A stretch of DNA of 64,000 nt from Candidatus Lightella neohaematopini (lineage in GTDB: Bacteria; Pseudomonadota; Gammaproteobacteria; Enterobacterales; Enterobacteriaceae). Made by a program: the position numbers and the translations under genes. The notes under the pieces are model-generated. The model had not been told where the DNA came from. It did no database searches and was given only the letters and a program-made list of their open reading frames with translations. Location of the stretch: the NCBI GenBank assembly GCA_025728535.1, contig JAOBJO010000001.1, positions 124,001 through 188,000 on the forward strand. Reading direction: 5' to 3'. Positions 33,822 through 45,009 of the stretch are shown one piece after another (within the stretch, counting starts at the first letter, position 1; each line of letters begins with the position of its first letter).

Positions 33822-34772
33822 ATGTTTACTAAGATTATTGGTACTGGTAGTTATTTACCAAAAAATATTAGATCTAATAATGATCTAGAAAAAATAATTA
33901 ATACTTCTGATGAATGGATTATTACTAGAACTGGTATTAAAACAAGACATATAGCAGATGTGAATGATACTGTATCTAGTATGGGTAGTTACGCAGCAAA
34001 AAAAGCATTAACGATGGCTGGTATTAACTTTAATCAGATTGATATGATTATTACAGCTACAACGACATCTAGCCATGCCTTTCCTAGTTCTGCTTGTCAA
34101 ATTCAATTTAATTTAAATATTAATAATAGTATATCTTTTGATATAGCTGCTGCTTGTACTGGATTTATATATGGATTAAGCATTGCTGATAGTTATATTA
34201 GAAATGGGTTAATTAATTATGCATTAGTTGTTGGTTCTGATATCTTAAGTAAGACTATAGATATTAGTGATAGAGAAGCAATAGTATTGTTTGGTGATGG
34301 TGCTGGAGCTGCTGTACTTTGTAAATCTAATACTCCTGGTATTATATCTACTAATTTAAGTGCAAATAGCACATATGGCCATTTATTATCACTACCGTAT
34401 TATAATTACGATTATAAAACAATACCTACTTTAAAAATGTTTGGTAATGAAGTATTTAAAATCGCAATAAATAAAATGGTAGATTTAGTTAATGAAACAC
34501 TATATATAAATAAAATTAATATTAGTAATATTGATTGGTTTATACCACATCAATCTAATTTACGTATGATTACAGCTATTTCTAAAAAATTAAATATAGA
34601 GATGAAAAAAATTATTATTACCATTAATAAACATGGTAATACTTCAGCTGCTTCTATTCCTTTAGCTTTAGATGAAGCTATAAGAGATGGTAGAATAAAA
34701 TTAAATGATCTTATATTGTTAAAAGCGTTTGGTGGTGGATTTACGTGGGGATCAATTTTATTAAGGTTTTAA
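33822..34772 (+). CDS. fabH: 3-oxoacyl-ACP synthase III FabH
   Basis: FabH starts fatty acid synthesis by condensing acetyl-CoA with malonyl-ACP. The 316-aa protein (E. coli 317) has the active-site triad in its contexts: Cys in AAACTGFIYG, His in WFIPHQSNLRM, Asn in HGNTSAASIP. GSDEW-like TSDEWIITRTGI near the N-terminus is the CoA-binding region. It is followed by fabD after 3 nt. Since BioC enters a malonyl methyl ester through this same enzyme, FabH probably also primes biotin's pimeloyl chain. Confidence 0.97.
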   Translation: MFTKIIGTGSYLPKNIRSNNDLEKIINTSDEWIITRTGIKTRHIADVNDTVSSMGSYAAKKALTMAGINFNQIDMIITATTTSSHAFPSSACQIQFNLNINNSISFDIAAACTGFIYGLSIADSYIRNGLINYALVVGSDILSKTIDISDREAIVLFGDGAGAAVLCKSNTPGIISTNLSANSTYGHLLSLPYYNYDYKTIPTLKMFGNEVFKIAINKMVDLVNETLYINKINISNIDWFIPHQSNLRMITAISKKLNIEMKKIIITINKHGNTSAASIPLALDEAIRDGRIKLNDLILLKAFGGGFTWGSILLRF

Positions 34773-34775
34773 TTA

Positions 34776-35714
34776 ATGAACAATATTGCATTAGTTTTTC
34801 CAGGACAAGGAATCCAATCTATTGGAATGTTAAATAAATTTAGTGATTTTTGCCCATTAATAAAAAATACTTTTAATGAAGCATCAACAGTACTAAATTA
34901 TGATCTATGGTACCTGTTAAATTATGGTCCAGTTAAAGAATTAAATAAAACTTATTTAACTCAACCAGTTATATTAACCGCTTGTGTTTCTATATGGCGT
35001 ATATGGAATACTTTTTGTAAAGTAAAACCAATAATAGTTGCAGGTCATAGTTTGGGTGAGTATACAGCTTTAGTGTGTAATGGTTGTTTAGATTTTAATT
35101 TAGCATTAAAAATAGTGTATTTTAGAGGAAAATTAATGCAAAAATTTACATCTAGTGGAATTATGTTAGCTGTTATTGGTTTAGACAAACATAAAATTAG
35201 TTATGCATGTAAACAAGCAGCAAAAAATCAAGTAGTAGTACCATCGAATTATAATTCATATAATCAAATTGTGATTTCCGGACATAAGTCAGCGGTGTTA
35301 CGTGCTGAATTAATATGTAAAAAACTTGGTGCTAAATATACAAAAATATTACCTATTAGTGTTCCATCGCACTGTATTTTAATGAAACCGGTAGCAAAAA
35401 TTTTTAGAAGATATTTAGAGAAAATTCAATTTAATAATTTTACAATACCAATTATTCATAATACTCACAGTAGTATAAATAGTTGTAATAAAAAAATATT
35501 TAAATTATTAGCTAAGCAATTATACTATCCAGTAGATTGGGTTAAAATAATTAATTATATTGTAAAAATAATTAAAGTGAATAAAATAATAGAAATTAGT
35601 CCTATTAATGTACTTACTAAGTTTAATATTAATATAACTTATAATAATGTATTTTGTGTTAGTATAAATAGTACTAAACTACTAATAGATTTAGCAAAAA
35701 AAATTAATACATGA
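34776..35714 (+). CDS. fabD: Malonyl-CoA:ACP transacylase FabD
   Basis: FabD loads malonyl groups onto AcpP. The 312-aa protein (E. coli 309) has FPGQGIQSIGM at the N-terminus, the nucleophile motif GHSLGEY, and the catalytic His in VPSHCILMKP. It ends in TGA, one of only two genes I found here using that stop (the other is tsaB). It lies 3 nt after fabH and 7 nt before fabG, so the three are almost certainly co-transcribed. Confidence 0.97.
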   Translation: MNNIALVFPGQGIQSIGMLNKFSDFCPLIKNTFNEASTVLNYDLWYLLNYGPVKELNKTYLTQPVILTACVSIWRIWNTFCKVKPIIVAGHSLGEYTALVCNGCLDFNLALKIVYFRGKLMQKFTSSGIMLAVIGLDKHKISYACKQAAKNQVVVPSNYNSYNQIVISGHKSAVLRAELICKKLGAKYTKILPISVPSHCILMKPVAKIFRRYLEKIQFNNFTIPIIHNTHSSINSCNKKIFKLLAKQLYYPVDWVKIINYIVKIIKVNKIIEISPINVLTKFNINITYNNVFCVSINSTKLLIDLAKKINT

Positions 35715-35721
35715 GTTAACT

Positions 35722-36453
35722 ATGAATAATAATAAAATAGCATTAGTAACAGGAGCTAGTAGAGGTATCGGTTTTGCTATAGCAAAATTATTAGCATTAA
35801 ATAATTTTACAGTAATTGGTACAGCAACTAATAAAAATGGAGTAAATATTATTAATAATTGTCTAGAATCTAATATAATTGGTAAAATACTAGATTTATC
35901 TAATTTTAACAGTATTAATAATTTTTTAAAAAATTTATTTAATGAATTTAATAATATAGATGTATTAGTAAATAATGCTGGTATTACTAATGATAGTCTA
36001 TTTATACGTATGTCAAATGAATTTTGGCATTCAGTAATTAATATTAACTTAACATCAATGTTTTATATTACTAAAGCTGTAATAAAACGTATGATAATTA
36101 ATAAATTCGGTAGAATAATTAATATAGGTTCAGTTATAAGTAATATTGGTAATATTGGACAAGTAAATTATGCAACTACAAAAGCTGGTATAACTGGATT
36201 TAGTAAGTCTTTAGCTAAAGAAGTATCAAAATATAATATCACAGTTAATGTAGTATCACCAGGATTTATTATTACAGATATGACAAAAAATTTAAACGAT
36301 AAACAAAAAAATAGTATATTATCTAAAATTCCTTTAAATCGTTTTGGTACTCCGGAAGACATTGCGCATGTTGTCTTATTTTTGTCTTCTAATAATGCAT
36401 CCTATATTACTGGAGAAACTATTAATGTAAATGGTGGTATGTATATGGTATAA
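35722..36453 (+). CDS. fabG: 3-oxoacyl-ACP reductase FabG
   Basis: FabG reduces 3-oxoacyl-ACP with NADPH in the elongation cycle. The 243-aa protein (E. coli 244) is a short-chain dehydrogenase with the nucleotide loop TGASRGIGFAI, NNAGITND, catalytic Ser in IGSVISNIGNIGQ, and the Tyr-x3-Lys pair in NYATTKAG. The C-terminal YITGETINVNGGMYM is standard. It sits between fabD and acpP as in E. coli. Confidence 0.97.
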   Translation: MNNNKIALVTGASRGIGFAIAKLLALNNFTVIGTATNKNGVNIINNCLESNIIGKILDLSNFNSINNFLKNLFNEFNNIDVLVNNAGITNDSLFIRMSNEFWHSVININLTSMFYITKAVIKRMIINKFGRIINIGSVISNIGNIGQVNYATTKAGITGFSKSLAKEVSKYNITVNVVSPGFIITDMTKNLNDKQKNSILSKIPLNRFGTPEDIAHVVLFLSSNNASYITGETINVNGGMYMV

Positions 36454-36516
36454 TAAAGTTATAATTTATTGATTTATATTAAATTTTATAAAATATAAAA
36501 AAAAGGTGGTTAAATT

Positions 36517-36756
36517 ATGAATAATGTAGAAGAACGTGTTAAAAGTATTATAGCTGAACAGTTAAGTATAAAAAAAGAAGACATAGTTAATAGTTCATCA
36601 TTTGTAGATGATTTAGGAGCTGATTCATTAGATACTGTAGAATTAGTTATGGCTTTAGAAGAAGAATTTAATATAGAAATTCCTGATGAAGAAGCTGAAA
36701 AAATTACTACTGTACAAGCAGCAATAGACTTTATTCAGTCACATACTAATGAGTAA
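36517..36756 (+). CDS. acpP: Acyl carrier protein
   Basis: AcpP carries acyl chains on 4'-phosphopantetheine for fatty acid, lipid A, biotin and lipoate synthesis. The 79-aa acidic protein has the attachment motif [10 protein letters not shown] with Ser37, and closely matches E. coli (78 aa). A strong purine-rich ribosome-binding site AAAAGGTGG precedes the ATG. In E. coli fabF follows; here the next gene is pabC after 100 nt with no fabF trace, so elongation would rest on another condensing enzyme such as FabB. Confidence 0.98.
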   Translation: MNNVEERVKSIIAEQLSIKKEDIVNSSSFVDDLGADSLDTVELVMALEEEFNIEIPDEEAEKITTVQAAIDFIQSHTNE

Positions 36757-36856
36757 ATTACTATTCATTAATAATATTTATTTGGTAAAATACCTTAGTA
36801 TGTAATTAATAAAGATAATATTTAGTTTTTAATTTATTTTTTTATAACTACATCTA

Positions 36857-37672
36857 ATGTATTTTATCAATGGTGTTGAATATAAATGTCCTATACCAAA
36901 TAGTCGTTATTTAAAGTTGGGTGATGGTTTTTTTACGACTATTAAATATTTTAATGGTAGATTATTGTTGTTAGATTGGCATATTGATAGATTAATTTAT
37001 ACTGCTAAAAGATTATTATTTATTAAATTTAATCCTGATGTTGTTTATCAAGATATATTAAGTTTTAGTAAAAATAAAAATAATGGTATTATTAAAATAA
37101 CTATAAGTAATATTATAAGTAATGATTTTGTAGTTAGTATCAATAACCGTAGTTTACTATATACTCTTTCCTTTACTAAAATACCAAAATATTATAGTAA
37201 ATGGTATTTAAACGGTATAACTTTAGGTATTAGTCCAATAAAATTATGTCACAATAGTTTTTTAGCTGGATTGAAACATACTAATAGGTTGGAACAATTA
37301 TTAATATATTCATACATAAAAAGTACTAATGTTGACGAAGTAATAGTATTGGATATTAATAAAAACATTATAGAATGTTGTAATTCTAATATATTTTGGC
37401 GTAAAGGAAATATAGTTTATACACCACTACTTACTTATGCTGGTGTTTCTGGAATTATGCGTAGATTAATAATTAAACTATTACCAAAATTTAATTACGT
37501 ATTAAAAGAAGTTTTTGCTTCTTTAGAAGAAATAGTTAATTCAGAAGAAGTTTTTATTACTAATTCATTAATATTAATTATATCAGTAAATAAAATTAAT
37601 AATTACTATTTTCATAGTAAATTATTATTTAAAATTTTATCAAAATATTTTAAAGAAATTAATTTTATATAA
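36857..37672 (+). CDS. pabC: Aminodeoxychorismate lyase PabC
   Basis: PabC is a PLP fold-type IV enzyme that converts 4-amino-4-deoxychorismate to p-aminobenzoate and pyruvate, feeding folate synthesis. The 271-aa protein (E. coli 269) has the N-terminal GDGFFTTIKYFNGRLLLLDWHIDRL-type region and the LKHTNRLEQLL block around the PLP lysine, then DEVIVLD and ECCNSNIFW. Its partner PabB is at 50.4 kb; PabA is not seen. In E. coli mltG lies between pabC and tmk; here 218 nt without a gene replace it. Confidence 0.95.
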   Translation: MYFINGVEYKCPIPNSRYLKLGDGFFTTIKYFNGRLLLLDWHIDRLIYTAKRLLFIKFNPDVVYQDILSFSKNKNNGIIKITISNIISNDFVVSINNRSLLYTLSFTKIPKYYSKWYLNGITLGISPIKLCHNSFLAGLKHTNRLEQLLIYSYIKSTNVDEVIVLDINKNIIECCNSNIFWRKGNIVYTPLLTYAGVSGIMRRLIIKLLPKFNYVLKEVFASLEEIVNSEEVFITNSLILIISVNKINNYYFHSKLLFKILSKYFKEINFI

Positions 37673-37890
37673 AAAAAATTTAACTTTTCTTATAGCTAAT
37701 ATTTTAAACATTAATATTTTACTTATATATTTAAATTTATATGAAATATAACTTTTATTTTTTATAATTTAATTATATAAAATATTAATATTTATTAATA
37801 ATAGCATATTAAAAATTAACACTAATAAAAAATTAGTTAGTATATTTATTTTGATTGATCTATATATTAAAAAAATAAATTATTATTAGT

Positions 37891-38541
37891 ATGAGTATTT
37901 ACAATGGAAAATTTATAGTAGTAGAAGGATTAGACGGGGCAGGAAAAACTAGTGCTGCTAAACAAATATTAAAAATATTACGTTGTTATGGTATAGTTAA
38001 TGTTAATATTGTTCGAGATCCTGGCGGAACACCATTATCAGAAATTTTAAGGTTACTTATTACTGGTAAGTTTAATTATAATATTGATGAGCCTACTAAT
38101 TATGCAGAATTATTTATGTTATATGCAGCTAGAGTTCAGTTAATCGAAAAATTTATTAAACCTAAGTTAAAAAATAACTACTGGATTATTAGTGACAGAT
38201 ATTATCTTTCTTCTTATGCATATCAGAGTGGTGGTAGATATATTAATAATCAAATATTAAAATTTTTAGATAACGTAATATTACATGGGGTATATCCAGA
38301 CTTAACAATATTTTTAGATGTATTACCTAAGATTGGTTTAAATAGAATAAAAAATAATAATGCTAAATTAGATCGTATAGAAAATGAATCATTAAATTTT
38401 TTTTATCGTGTTTATAATTATTATAAAAAATTAGTTAAATTTAAAAAAAATATTATTTGTATTAATGCTAATCAATCGTTACCTACCGTAAATCAAGAAA
38501 TCAATTATTATATATCAAAATGGCTTATGAAAATAATGTAA
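37891..38541 (+). CDS. tmk: Thymidylate kinase
   Basis: Tmk phosphorylates dTMP to dTDP for DNA synthesis. The 216-aa protein (E. coli 213) has the P-loop EGLDGAGKTSA, the DPGGTPLSEILR segment, the DRYYLSSYAYQSGGR motif and a lid region near LDRIENESLNFF. The 3' end overlaps the holB start by 22 nt, as is common for this pair, which points to coupled translation. Confidence 0.97.
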   Translation: MSIYNGKFIVVEGLDGAGKTSAAKQILKILRCYGIVNVNIVRDPGGTPLSEILRLLITGKFNYNIDEPTNYAELFMLYAARVQLIEKFIKPKLKNNYWIISDRYYLSSYAYQSGGRYINNQILKFLDNVILHGVYPDLTIFLDVLPKIGLNRIKNNNAKLDRIENESLNFFYRVYNYYKKLVKFKKNIICINANQSLPTVNQEINYYISKWLMKIM

Positions 38542-39488
38542 ATAATTTTACATGGTATCCTTGGTTAAATAACCAATATAAGAAAATTATAGATTACTAT
38601 AGCAAAAAACAGTGTAATGCAATGATTATATATAATTCAATTGATAATAGTAATAATTTACTTTGTTATGCAATTAGTCGTAGATTAATATGTCAAGGTA
38701 AAAATCATTATAAATCTTGTAATGTATGTGATAGTTGCGTATTAATGTCAAGTAATAGTTATCCATATTATTATGAGTTACATTATTTTACATTAAATAC
38801 ACAAAAAATTAGAAATATTATTACTAGTATTAATCAATTTAGTTTTAAACAAGTAAAAGTTATATATATTATTAATATTGAAAAACTAACATATCAGATA
38901 ATTAGTACATTATTAAAAATTATAGAATATCCACCAGCAATGACATATTTTATTTTATCATGTAATAATATTTCAATAATACCAATGACAATAAAAAGTA
39001 GGTGTATTTGTTGGAATATGAAAATCCCTGATGAAAATTATAGTATTAAGTGGTTACAAACTAATATTTTCGATAAAGAAGTTATTATTCGTACTTCTTT
39101 ACGTATTTGTAATGGTAGTCCAATTAACGCATTGGTATTATTAAGATCTAAATTATGGAATAATAGATATATATTATTAAGTCAATTAAGTCATGCTTTG
39201 TCAGAAAATAATATGATGTTATTACTATCAATTTTAAATACTAATAATAAACTAATATATTTGTTAATTACATTAATTAGTGATACTATTAAAATGTTAA
39301 ATGGTGTTAATGAATCATTTTTGATAAATCTTGATGCTATTAGTATAATAAAAAAGATATTATATAAAAATAGTACTTGTAGAATATATCAATTATGGAG
39401 TAATTTAATTAATTGTTGGTATAATTTAAATTATAGAAGTAATATAAATCGTGAATTATTAATATTGCATTGTTTAGTTAATTGGTAA
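38520..39488 (+). CDS. holB: DNA polymerase III delta-prime subunit HolB
   Basis: HolB is the rigid stator subunit of the clamp loader. The 322-aa protein (E. coli 334) begins with the family's WYPWL motif, then the four-cysteine zinc module CQG...CNVCDSC, and the STLLKIIEYPPAMTYFILS block (E. coli NALLKTLEEPP) followed by TIKSRC. It is an AAA+ fold without a working P-loop, as in the family. The start at 38520 lies within tmk; no better start precedes WYPWL. The partner subunit HolA is at 27.9 kb. Confidence 0.93.
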   Translation: MAYENNVNNFTWYPWLNNQYKKIIDYYSKKQCNAMIIYNSIDNSNNLLCYAISRRLICQGKNHYKSCNVCDSCVLMSSNSYPYYYELHYFTLNTQKIRNIITSINQFSFKQVKVIYIINIEKLTYQIISTLLKIIEYPPAMTYFILSCNNISIIPMTIKSRCICWNMKIPDENYSIKWLQTNIFDKEVIIRTSLRICNGSPINALVLLRSKLWNNRYILLSQLSHALSENNMMLLLSILNTNNKLIYLLITLISDTIKMLNGVNESFLINLDAISIIKKILYKNSTCRIYQLWSNLINCWYNLNYRSNINRELLILHCLVNW

Positions 39489-39497
39489 TTATAAATT

Positions 39498-40271
39498 ATG
39501 TTTTTAATTGATTCTCATTGTCATATTGATAAATTTCATTATAGTAGTGTTATAGATTATAATTTAGAAAATTTAATATGTAATGCTAAATTAAATAATG
39601 TTAAATTATTATTATCAGTATGTACTAAATTAGATTATTTTTATGAATTAGTTAATATTAATAAAAGCTATAATAATATATTAATTTCTTGTGGTGTACA
39701 TCCTTTATTTATTAATAATAATTATAATTATTATAAATTATTAGATTTGTCATCAAATAACAATATTATTGCAGTTGGTGAGACTGGATTAGATTTCTTT
39801 TATGAAAAAGATTTAAGAAAAAGAAATATACAAAAAAAAGTATTTATTGATCATATATCAATAGCAAGAAAATTAGATAAACCAATTATAGTACATACTA
39901 GAAATTCATTTAACGACGTAATAGATATATTGAACAATTATAATAAATTGTCTGGAGTATTTCATTGTTTTAATGAAAATACCAAATGTGCTAGTTTAGT
40001 GTTAGATATTGGTTTTTATATATCATTTTCTGGAATTTTAACATTTAAAAATGCTCAGGTAACTAGAGATACATTAAAATATATACCATTAAATAAATTA
40101 TTATTAGAAACAGATTCTCCATATCTTACTCCAGAGCCATATAGGGGTACTTATAATCAGCCAGCTTATTTAAAAAATATTATTGAATATGTTTCAGTAA
40201 TAAAAAATATTTCATTAGAAAAATTATCTAGTATATTATTAAATAATTTTTTAGAATTATTTAAAATATAA
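39498..40271 (+). CDS. ycfH: TatD-family metal-dependent hydrolase (YcfH)
   Basis: TatD-like proteins are TIM-barrel metallohydrolases; DNase activity is reported for relatives, but the role of YcfH is not settled. The 257-aa protein has the metal motif DSHCHID at the N-terminus, GETGLDFFYE, PIIVHTRNS, GVFHCFNEN and LLETDSPYLTPEPYRG, all diagnostic. It sits 9 nt after holB as in E. coli, where it is called ycfH. It is retained together with the holB-hinT block. Confidence 0.94.
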   Translation: MFLIDSHCHIDKFHYSSVIDYNLENLICNAKLNNVKLLLSVCTKLDYFYELVNINKSYNNILISCGVHPLFINNNYNYYKLLDLSSNNNIIAVGETGLDFFYEKDLRKRNIQKKVFIDHISIARKLDKPIIVHTRNSFNDVIDILNNYNKLSGVFHCFNENTKCASLVLDIGFYISFSGILTFKNAQVTRDTLKYIPLNKLLLETDSPYLTPEPYRGTYNQPAYLKNIIEYVSVIKNISLEKLSSILLNNFLELFKI

Positions 40272-40286
40272 AATATAGAGTGTAAA

Positions 40287-40631
40287 ATGAATAAACATCT
40301 TATTTTTATGAATATTATAAATAGAAAAACTAACACTAAAATTCTATATCAAGATAATTTTGTTACTGCTTTTCATGATATTAATAAAAAAGCTCCAATA
40401 CATATATTGATTGTGACTAATAAGTTAATTGCTTCGTTAAATGATCTTAATGATGATGATACTATTTTGTCAGGAAAATTATTAATTACTGCTACTAAAA
40501 TAGCTAAAAAATATCACATAGATAAAAGTGGTTATAGATTAATTATAAACTGTAATTCTCATGGAGGACAAGAAATTAATCATTTACATATTCATTTGTT
40601 AGGTGGTAAACCATTAGGTAATATTTTATAG
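40287..40631 (+). CDS. hinT: HinT purine nucleoside phosphoramidase
   Basis: HinT hydrolyses AMP-lysine and other nucleoside phosphoramidates. The 114-aa protein (E. coli 119) ends with the HIT motif HLHIHLLGG; the N-terminal IINRKTNTKILYQDNFVTAFHDI and KAPIHILIV stretches are typical. The gene follows tatD after 15 nt and shares one base with the lpoB GTG start, so the two are tightly linked. The order is conserved from E. coli (ycfF-ycfM). Confidence 0.95.
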   Translation: MNKHLIFMNIINRKTNTKILYQDNFVTAFHDINKKAPIHILIVTNKLIASLNDLNDDDTILSGKLLITATKIAKKYHIDKSGYRLIINCNSHGGQEINHLHIHLLGGKPLGNIL

Positions 40632-41179
40632 TGAGGATTAAATTTTTAATAAACAGTATATCAGTATTTTTGTTATTATCTGTGTTAAGTAGTTGTTCCT
40701 ATTTTAGGGTAAGAAATTTAAGAACTAATAATTCTTGTCATAAATCTAGTGTTAATTACTTAATTAATACTAAAATTGATAATTGGTGTAGTTATTTTCT
40801 AACAATATTCAAACAATCATCAAAATTAAACTTTATTAAAGATAACGAATTAATACTAATTGATAGTATAATTAACAATACTAATGATTCTTTAAATAAA
40901 GAAAATATTATTAGAGGATTAATAAAAGCATTAAGTAATTTTGTAGATAAAAAACAAATAATTAGTATTAAACAATTAAAATTAGCTTATTATAAATTAG
41001 GTAGTGAAATTAATTCTATACCACTATCAATAAATAGATTAGTATGGTTAGGTAATTATTTACATAGTAAGTACATAATGTATACTATTATTAGTAATAA
41101 TCATAATAATTTTATTGATGCTAAAATACAAATTTTTAATACTAGGACAGGAGAAATAGTATGGTCTAATGAATTTTAG
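40631..41179 (+). CDS. lpoB: Penicillin-binding protein activator LpoB
   Basis: LpoB is an outer-membrane lipoprotein that reaches through the peptidoglycan to stimulate PBP1b. The 182-aa product (E. coli 213) starts with GTG overlapping the hinT stop. It has a lipoprotein signal ending in the lipobox LSSC (Cys about residue 22). Conserved pieces are LILIDSIINNTNDSLN and TGEIVWSN at the C-terminus. The Pro/Gln-rich spacer of E. coli LpoB is replaced by a shorter Asn/Ser/Lys segment, suggesting a thinner periplasmic gap. PBP1b itself (mrcB) is not in the window. Confidence 0.85.
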   Translation: MRIKFLINSISVFLLLSVLSSCSYFRVRNLRTNNSCHKSSVNYLINTKIDNWCSYFLTIFKQSSKLNFIKDNELILIDSIINNTNDSLNKENIIRGLIKALSNFVDKKQIISIKQLKLAYYKLGSEINSIPLSINRLVWLGNYLHSKYIMYTIISNNHNNFIDAKIQIFNTRTGEIVWSNEF

Positions 41180-42015
41180 GAAATTAAACTTTCTAACCAA
41201 TTTATTTCATTTGTCCAGTTTTTTGATTTGGTCTCTATAATTAGAGGAATATTATTTAAATCGTTATTTAACATAATCCATTTAAACATTTTAGCACCTA
41301 TCATTCCCTTTCCTAAGGACGCATGTCGATCAATTCTACTATTAAATTTATTTTTTGAATCATTTAGATGAATAGCTTTTAGATACTTTAGTCCAATAAT
41401 ATTATTAAATTTATCAAATACTTCATAATAATTACTACTTAGATCATAACCAGCTGCAAAGGCATGACAAGTATCCAGACATATACCAACTCTATTTTTG
41501 TCATCAATCATACTAATAATATTAGATAAATGTTTAAAATTAAATCCTACACTACTTCCTTGTCCAGCAGAATTTTCCATAATCAGTATAATATCACTAA
41601 ACTTATTTAATGCTAAATTAATTGACTCAGCTATTCTTATTAAGCAACTAGTAGTACTAATTTTATATAAGTGATTACCTAAATGAAAATTAATTAGTTT
41701 TAACCCTAATTGTTTACATCTATATAGTTCATTAAAAAATAAATATCTTGACCTATTAATACCATTAATTGTTGGGTGACCTAAATTAATCAGATAATTG
41801 CTATGAACTAAAATTTGTTTAGGCGAATAACCATATTTTTTACAATTATTACGAAAATTAATAATTTCTTTTTTATCTAAAAATGTATTTATTTGATTAA
41901 TATTAGTTACAAATAATGAAAATACTTTAATTTTAAGTCTGTTAGCAATTAATACTATTTTTGATAACTTACATTTTGTTGTAATATGAAAGCCAATTAA
42001 TTTTTTATTTTTCAT
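41176..42015 (-). CDS. nfo: Endonuclease IV (AP endonuclease)
   Basis: Nfo cleaves DNA 5' to abasic sites in base excision repair. The 279-aa protein (E. coli 285) is a TIM barrel with zinc ligands in recognisable blocks: FHLGNHL, MENSAGQGSSVGF, GICLDTCHAFAAGYD, HLNDSKNKFNSRIDRHASLGKG and IIETKS. It is convergent with lpoB, overlapping by 4 nt. The next gene on this strand, ligA, seals nicks, so both may serve the same repair path. Confidence 0.97.
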   Translation of the reverse strand: MKNKKLIGFHITTKCKLSKIVLIANRLKIKVFSLFVTNINQINTFLDKKEIINFRNNCKKYGYSPKQILVHSNYLINLGHPTINGINRSRYLFFNELYRCKQLGLKLINFHLGNHLYKISTTSCLIRIAESINLALNKFSDIILIMENSAGQGSSVGFNFKHLSNIISMIDDKNRVGICLDTCHAFAAGYDLSSNYYEVFDKFNNIIGLKYLKAIHLNDSKNKFNSRIDRHASLGKGMIGAKMFKWIMLNNDLNNIPLIIETKSKNWTNEINWLESLIS

Positions 42016-42068
42016 AATAATTAAAAATAAATACTTTAAAAATTTATAGTTCTAAATATAATCTTTGT

Positions 42069-43823
<1,755 letters not shown>

Positions 43824-43987
43824 TTATCAAAATATTAAATATTAAATTATAGATTAATTTAATAAATTAATATATTTAATTTATTAAAAATTAATTTAAT
43901 ATTAATTATTTGATAGTATATAATTAATTATGTAATATTTTATATTATAATAACTAGTTAAATAATAATTTTATTGGATAATAAATT

Positions 43988-44941
43988 TTGGAACAATTAA
44001 ACTTTTTAAAAAAAGTTACTAATCTATCAATAGATACTGGTAATATTAATTTTATTAAATATTATATGATTGATCATGTAACTACAAATCCATCAATAAT
44101 TTTTCAAATCATTAATTCTTTTAGTTATAAAAATCTTTTAGATAATGCAATATTATATGCAAGAAAAAAGAGTATTTTTTTAACACAAAGAATAAATTAT
44201 GCTATAAATAAATTTTTAGTTAATTTAATTTATAAAATTTTAAATATTATATCTGGTACTATATCAATAGAAATAGATGCTAGATTTTCTTTTAATATTG
44301 ATTTATGTATACAAAAAGCACAAGAATTAATTAATATGTGTAAAGAATACGATATTGATAAATCACGTATTTTAATTAAAATAATATCTACTTGGGAAGG
44401 TATAAAAGCAGCTGAAGAGCTGCAAAGAGATGGTATTAATTGTAATTTAACATTAATATTGTCTTTCATTCAAGCTAGAGCTTGCGCTGAAGCTGGAGTA
44501 TATTTAGTATCTCCTTTTGTTGGTAGAATTAATGATTGGTATGATAATAATAAAAATAAAAATTATCATAGTAATTATGATTATGGTGTACATTTAGTAA
44601 AAAAAATAAGTAGGTTCTATAAGAGTTATAATTATACAACAGCAATAATGGGGGCTAGTATACGTAGTTTAGATCAAATTGTATCATTAGTTGAATGTGA
44701 TTATTTAACAGTTTCTCCGAATGTATTATCTAGACTCAATAATATTAGCTTTATTCAAAGTCCAATAATTAATAAACACAATTATAGTAATAGGAATAAA
44801 TTATCATATATATCAGAGAGAGAATTTAAGATTAAATGTAGTAAAAATTTAATTATTATGAATAAACTATATGAAGGAATTAATAAATTTACTTCAGATC
44901 AAATTAATATAGAATATTTTTTAGCATCTAAATTGTATTAA
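43988..44941 (+). CDS. tal: Transaldolase
   Basis: Transaldolase moves dihydroxyacetone units between sugar phosphates in the non-oxidative pentose phosphate pathway. The 317-aa length equals E. coli TalB. Blocks: DTGNINFIK, DHVTTNPSII, ISIEIDARFS, the Schiff-base lysine in RILIKIISTWEGI, GINCNLTLILSF, ARACAEAGVYLVSPFVGR and MGASIR. The start is TTG at 43988 with a weak GGA about 10 nt upstream; no ATG gives the family N-terminus. Transketolase follows after 68 nt, so the two probably act and are expressed together. Assignment to talA or talB is not attempted. Confidence 0.95.
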   Translation: MEQLNFLKKVTNLSIDTGNINFIKYYMIDHVTTNPSIIFQIINSFSYKNLLDNAILYARKKSIFLTQRINYAINKFLVNLIYKILNIISGTISIEIDARFSFNIDLCIQKAQELINMCKEYDIDKSRILIKIISTWEGIKAAEELQRDGINCNLTLILSFIQARACAEAGVYLVSPFVGRINDWYDNNKNKNYHSNYDYGVHLVKKISRFYKSYNYTTAIMGASIRSLDQIVSLVECDYLTVSPNVLSRLNNISFIQSPIINKHNYSNRNKLSYISEREFKIKCSKNLIIMNKLYEGINKFTSDQINIEYFLASKLY

Positions 44942-45009
44942 ATACAATAGTATTGTTTTTTTTAACTATTTAAATCAAATACAAGTTAATCAAAATATTT
45001 ATATTACTT

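Noticed and set aside
35700-35721. UGA recoded to tryptophan
   Set aside because: Reading through the fabD TGA adds only a few codons before TAA, and all proteins keep normal length with TGG for Trp.
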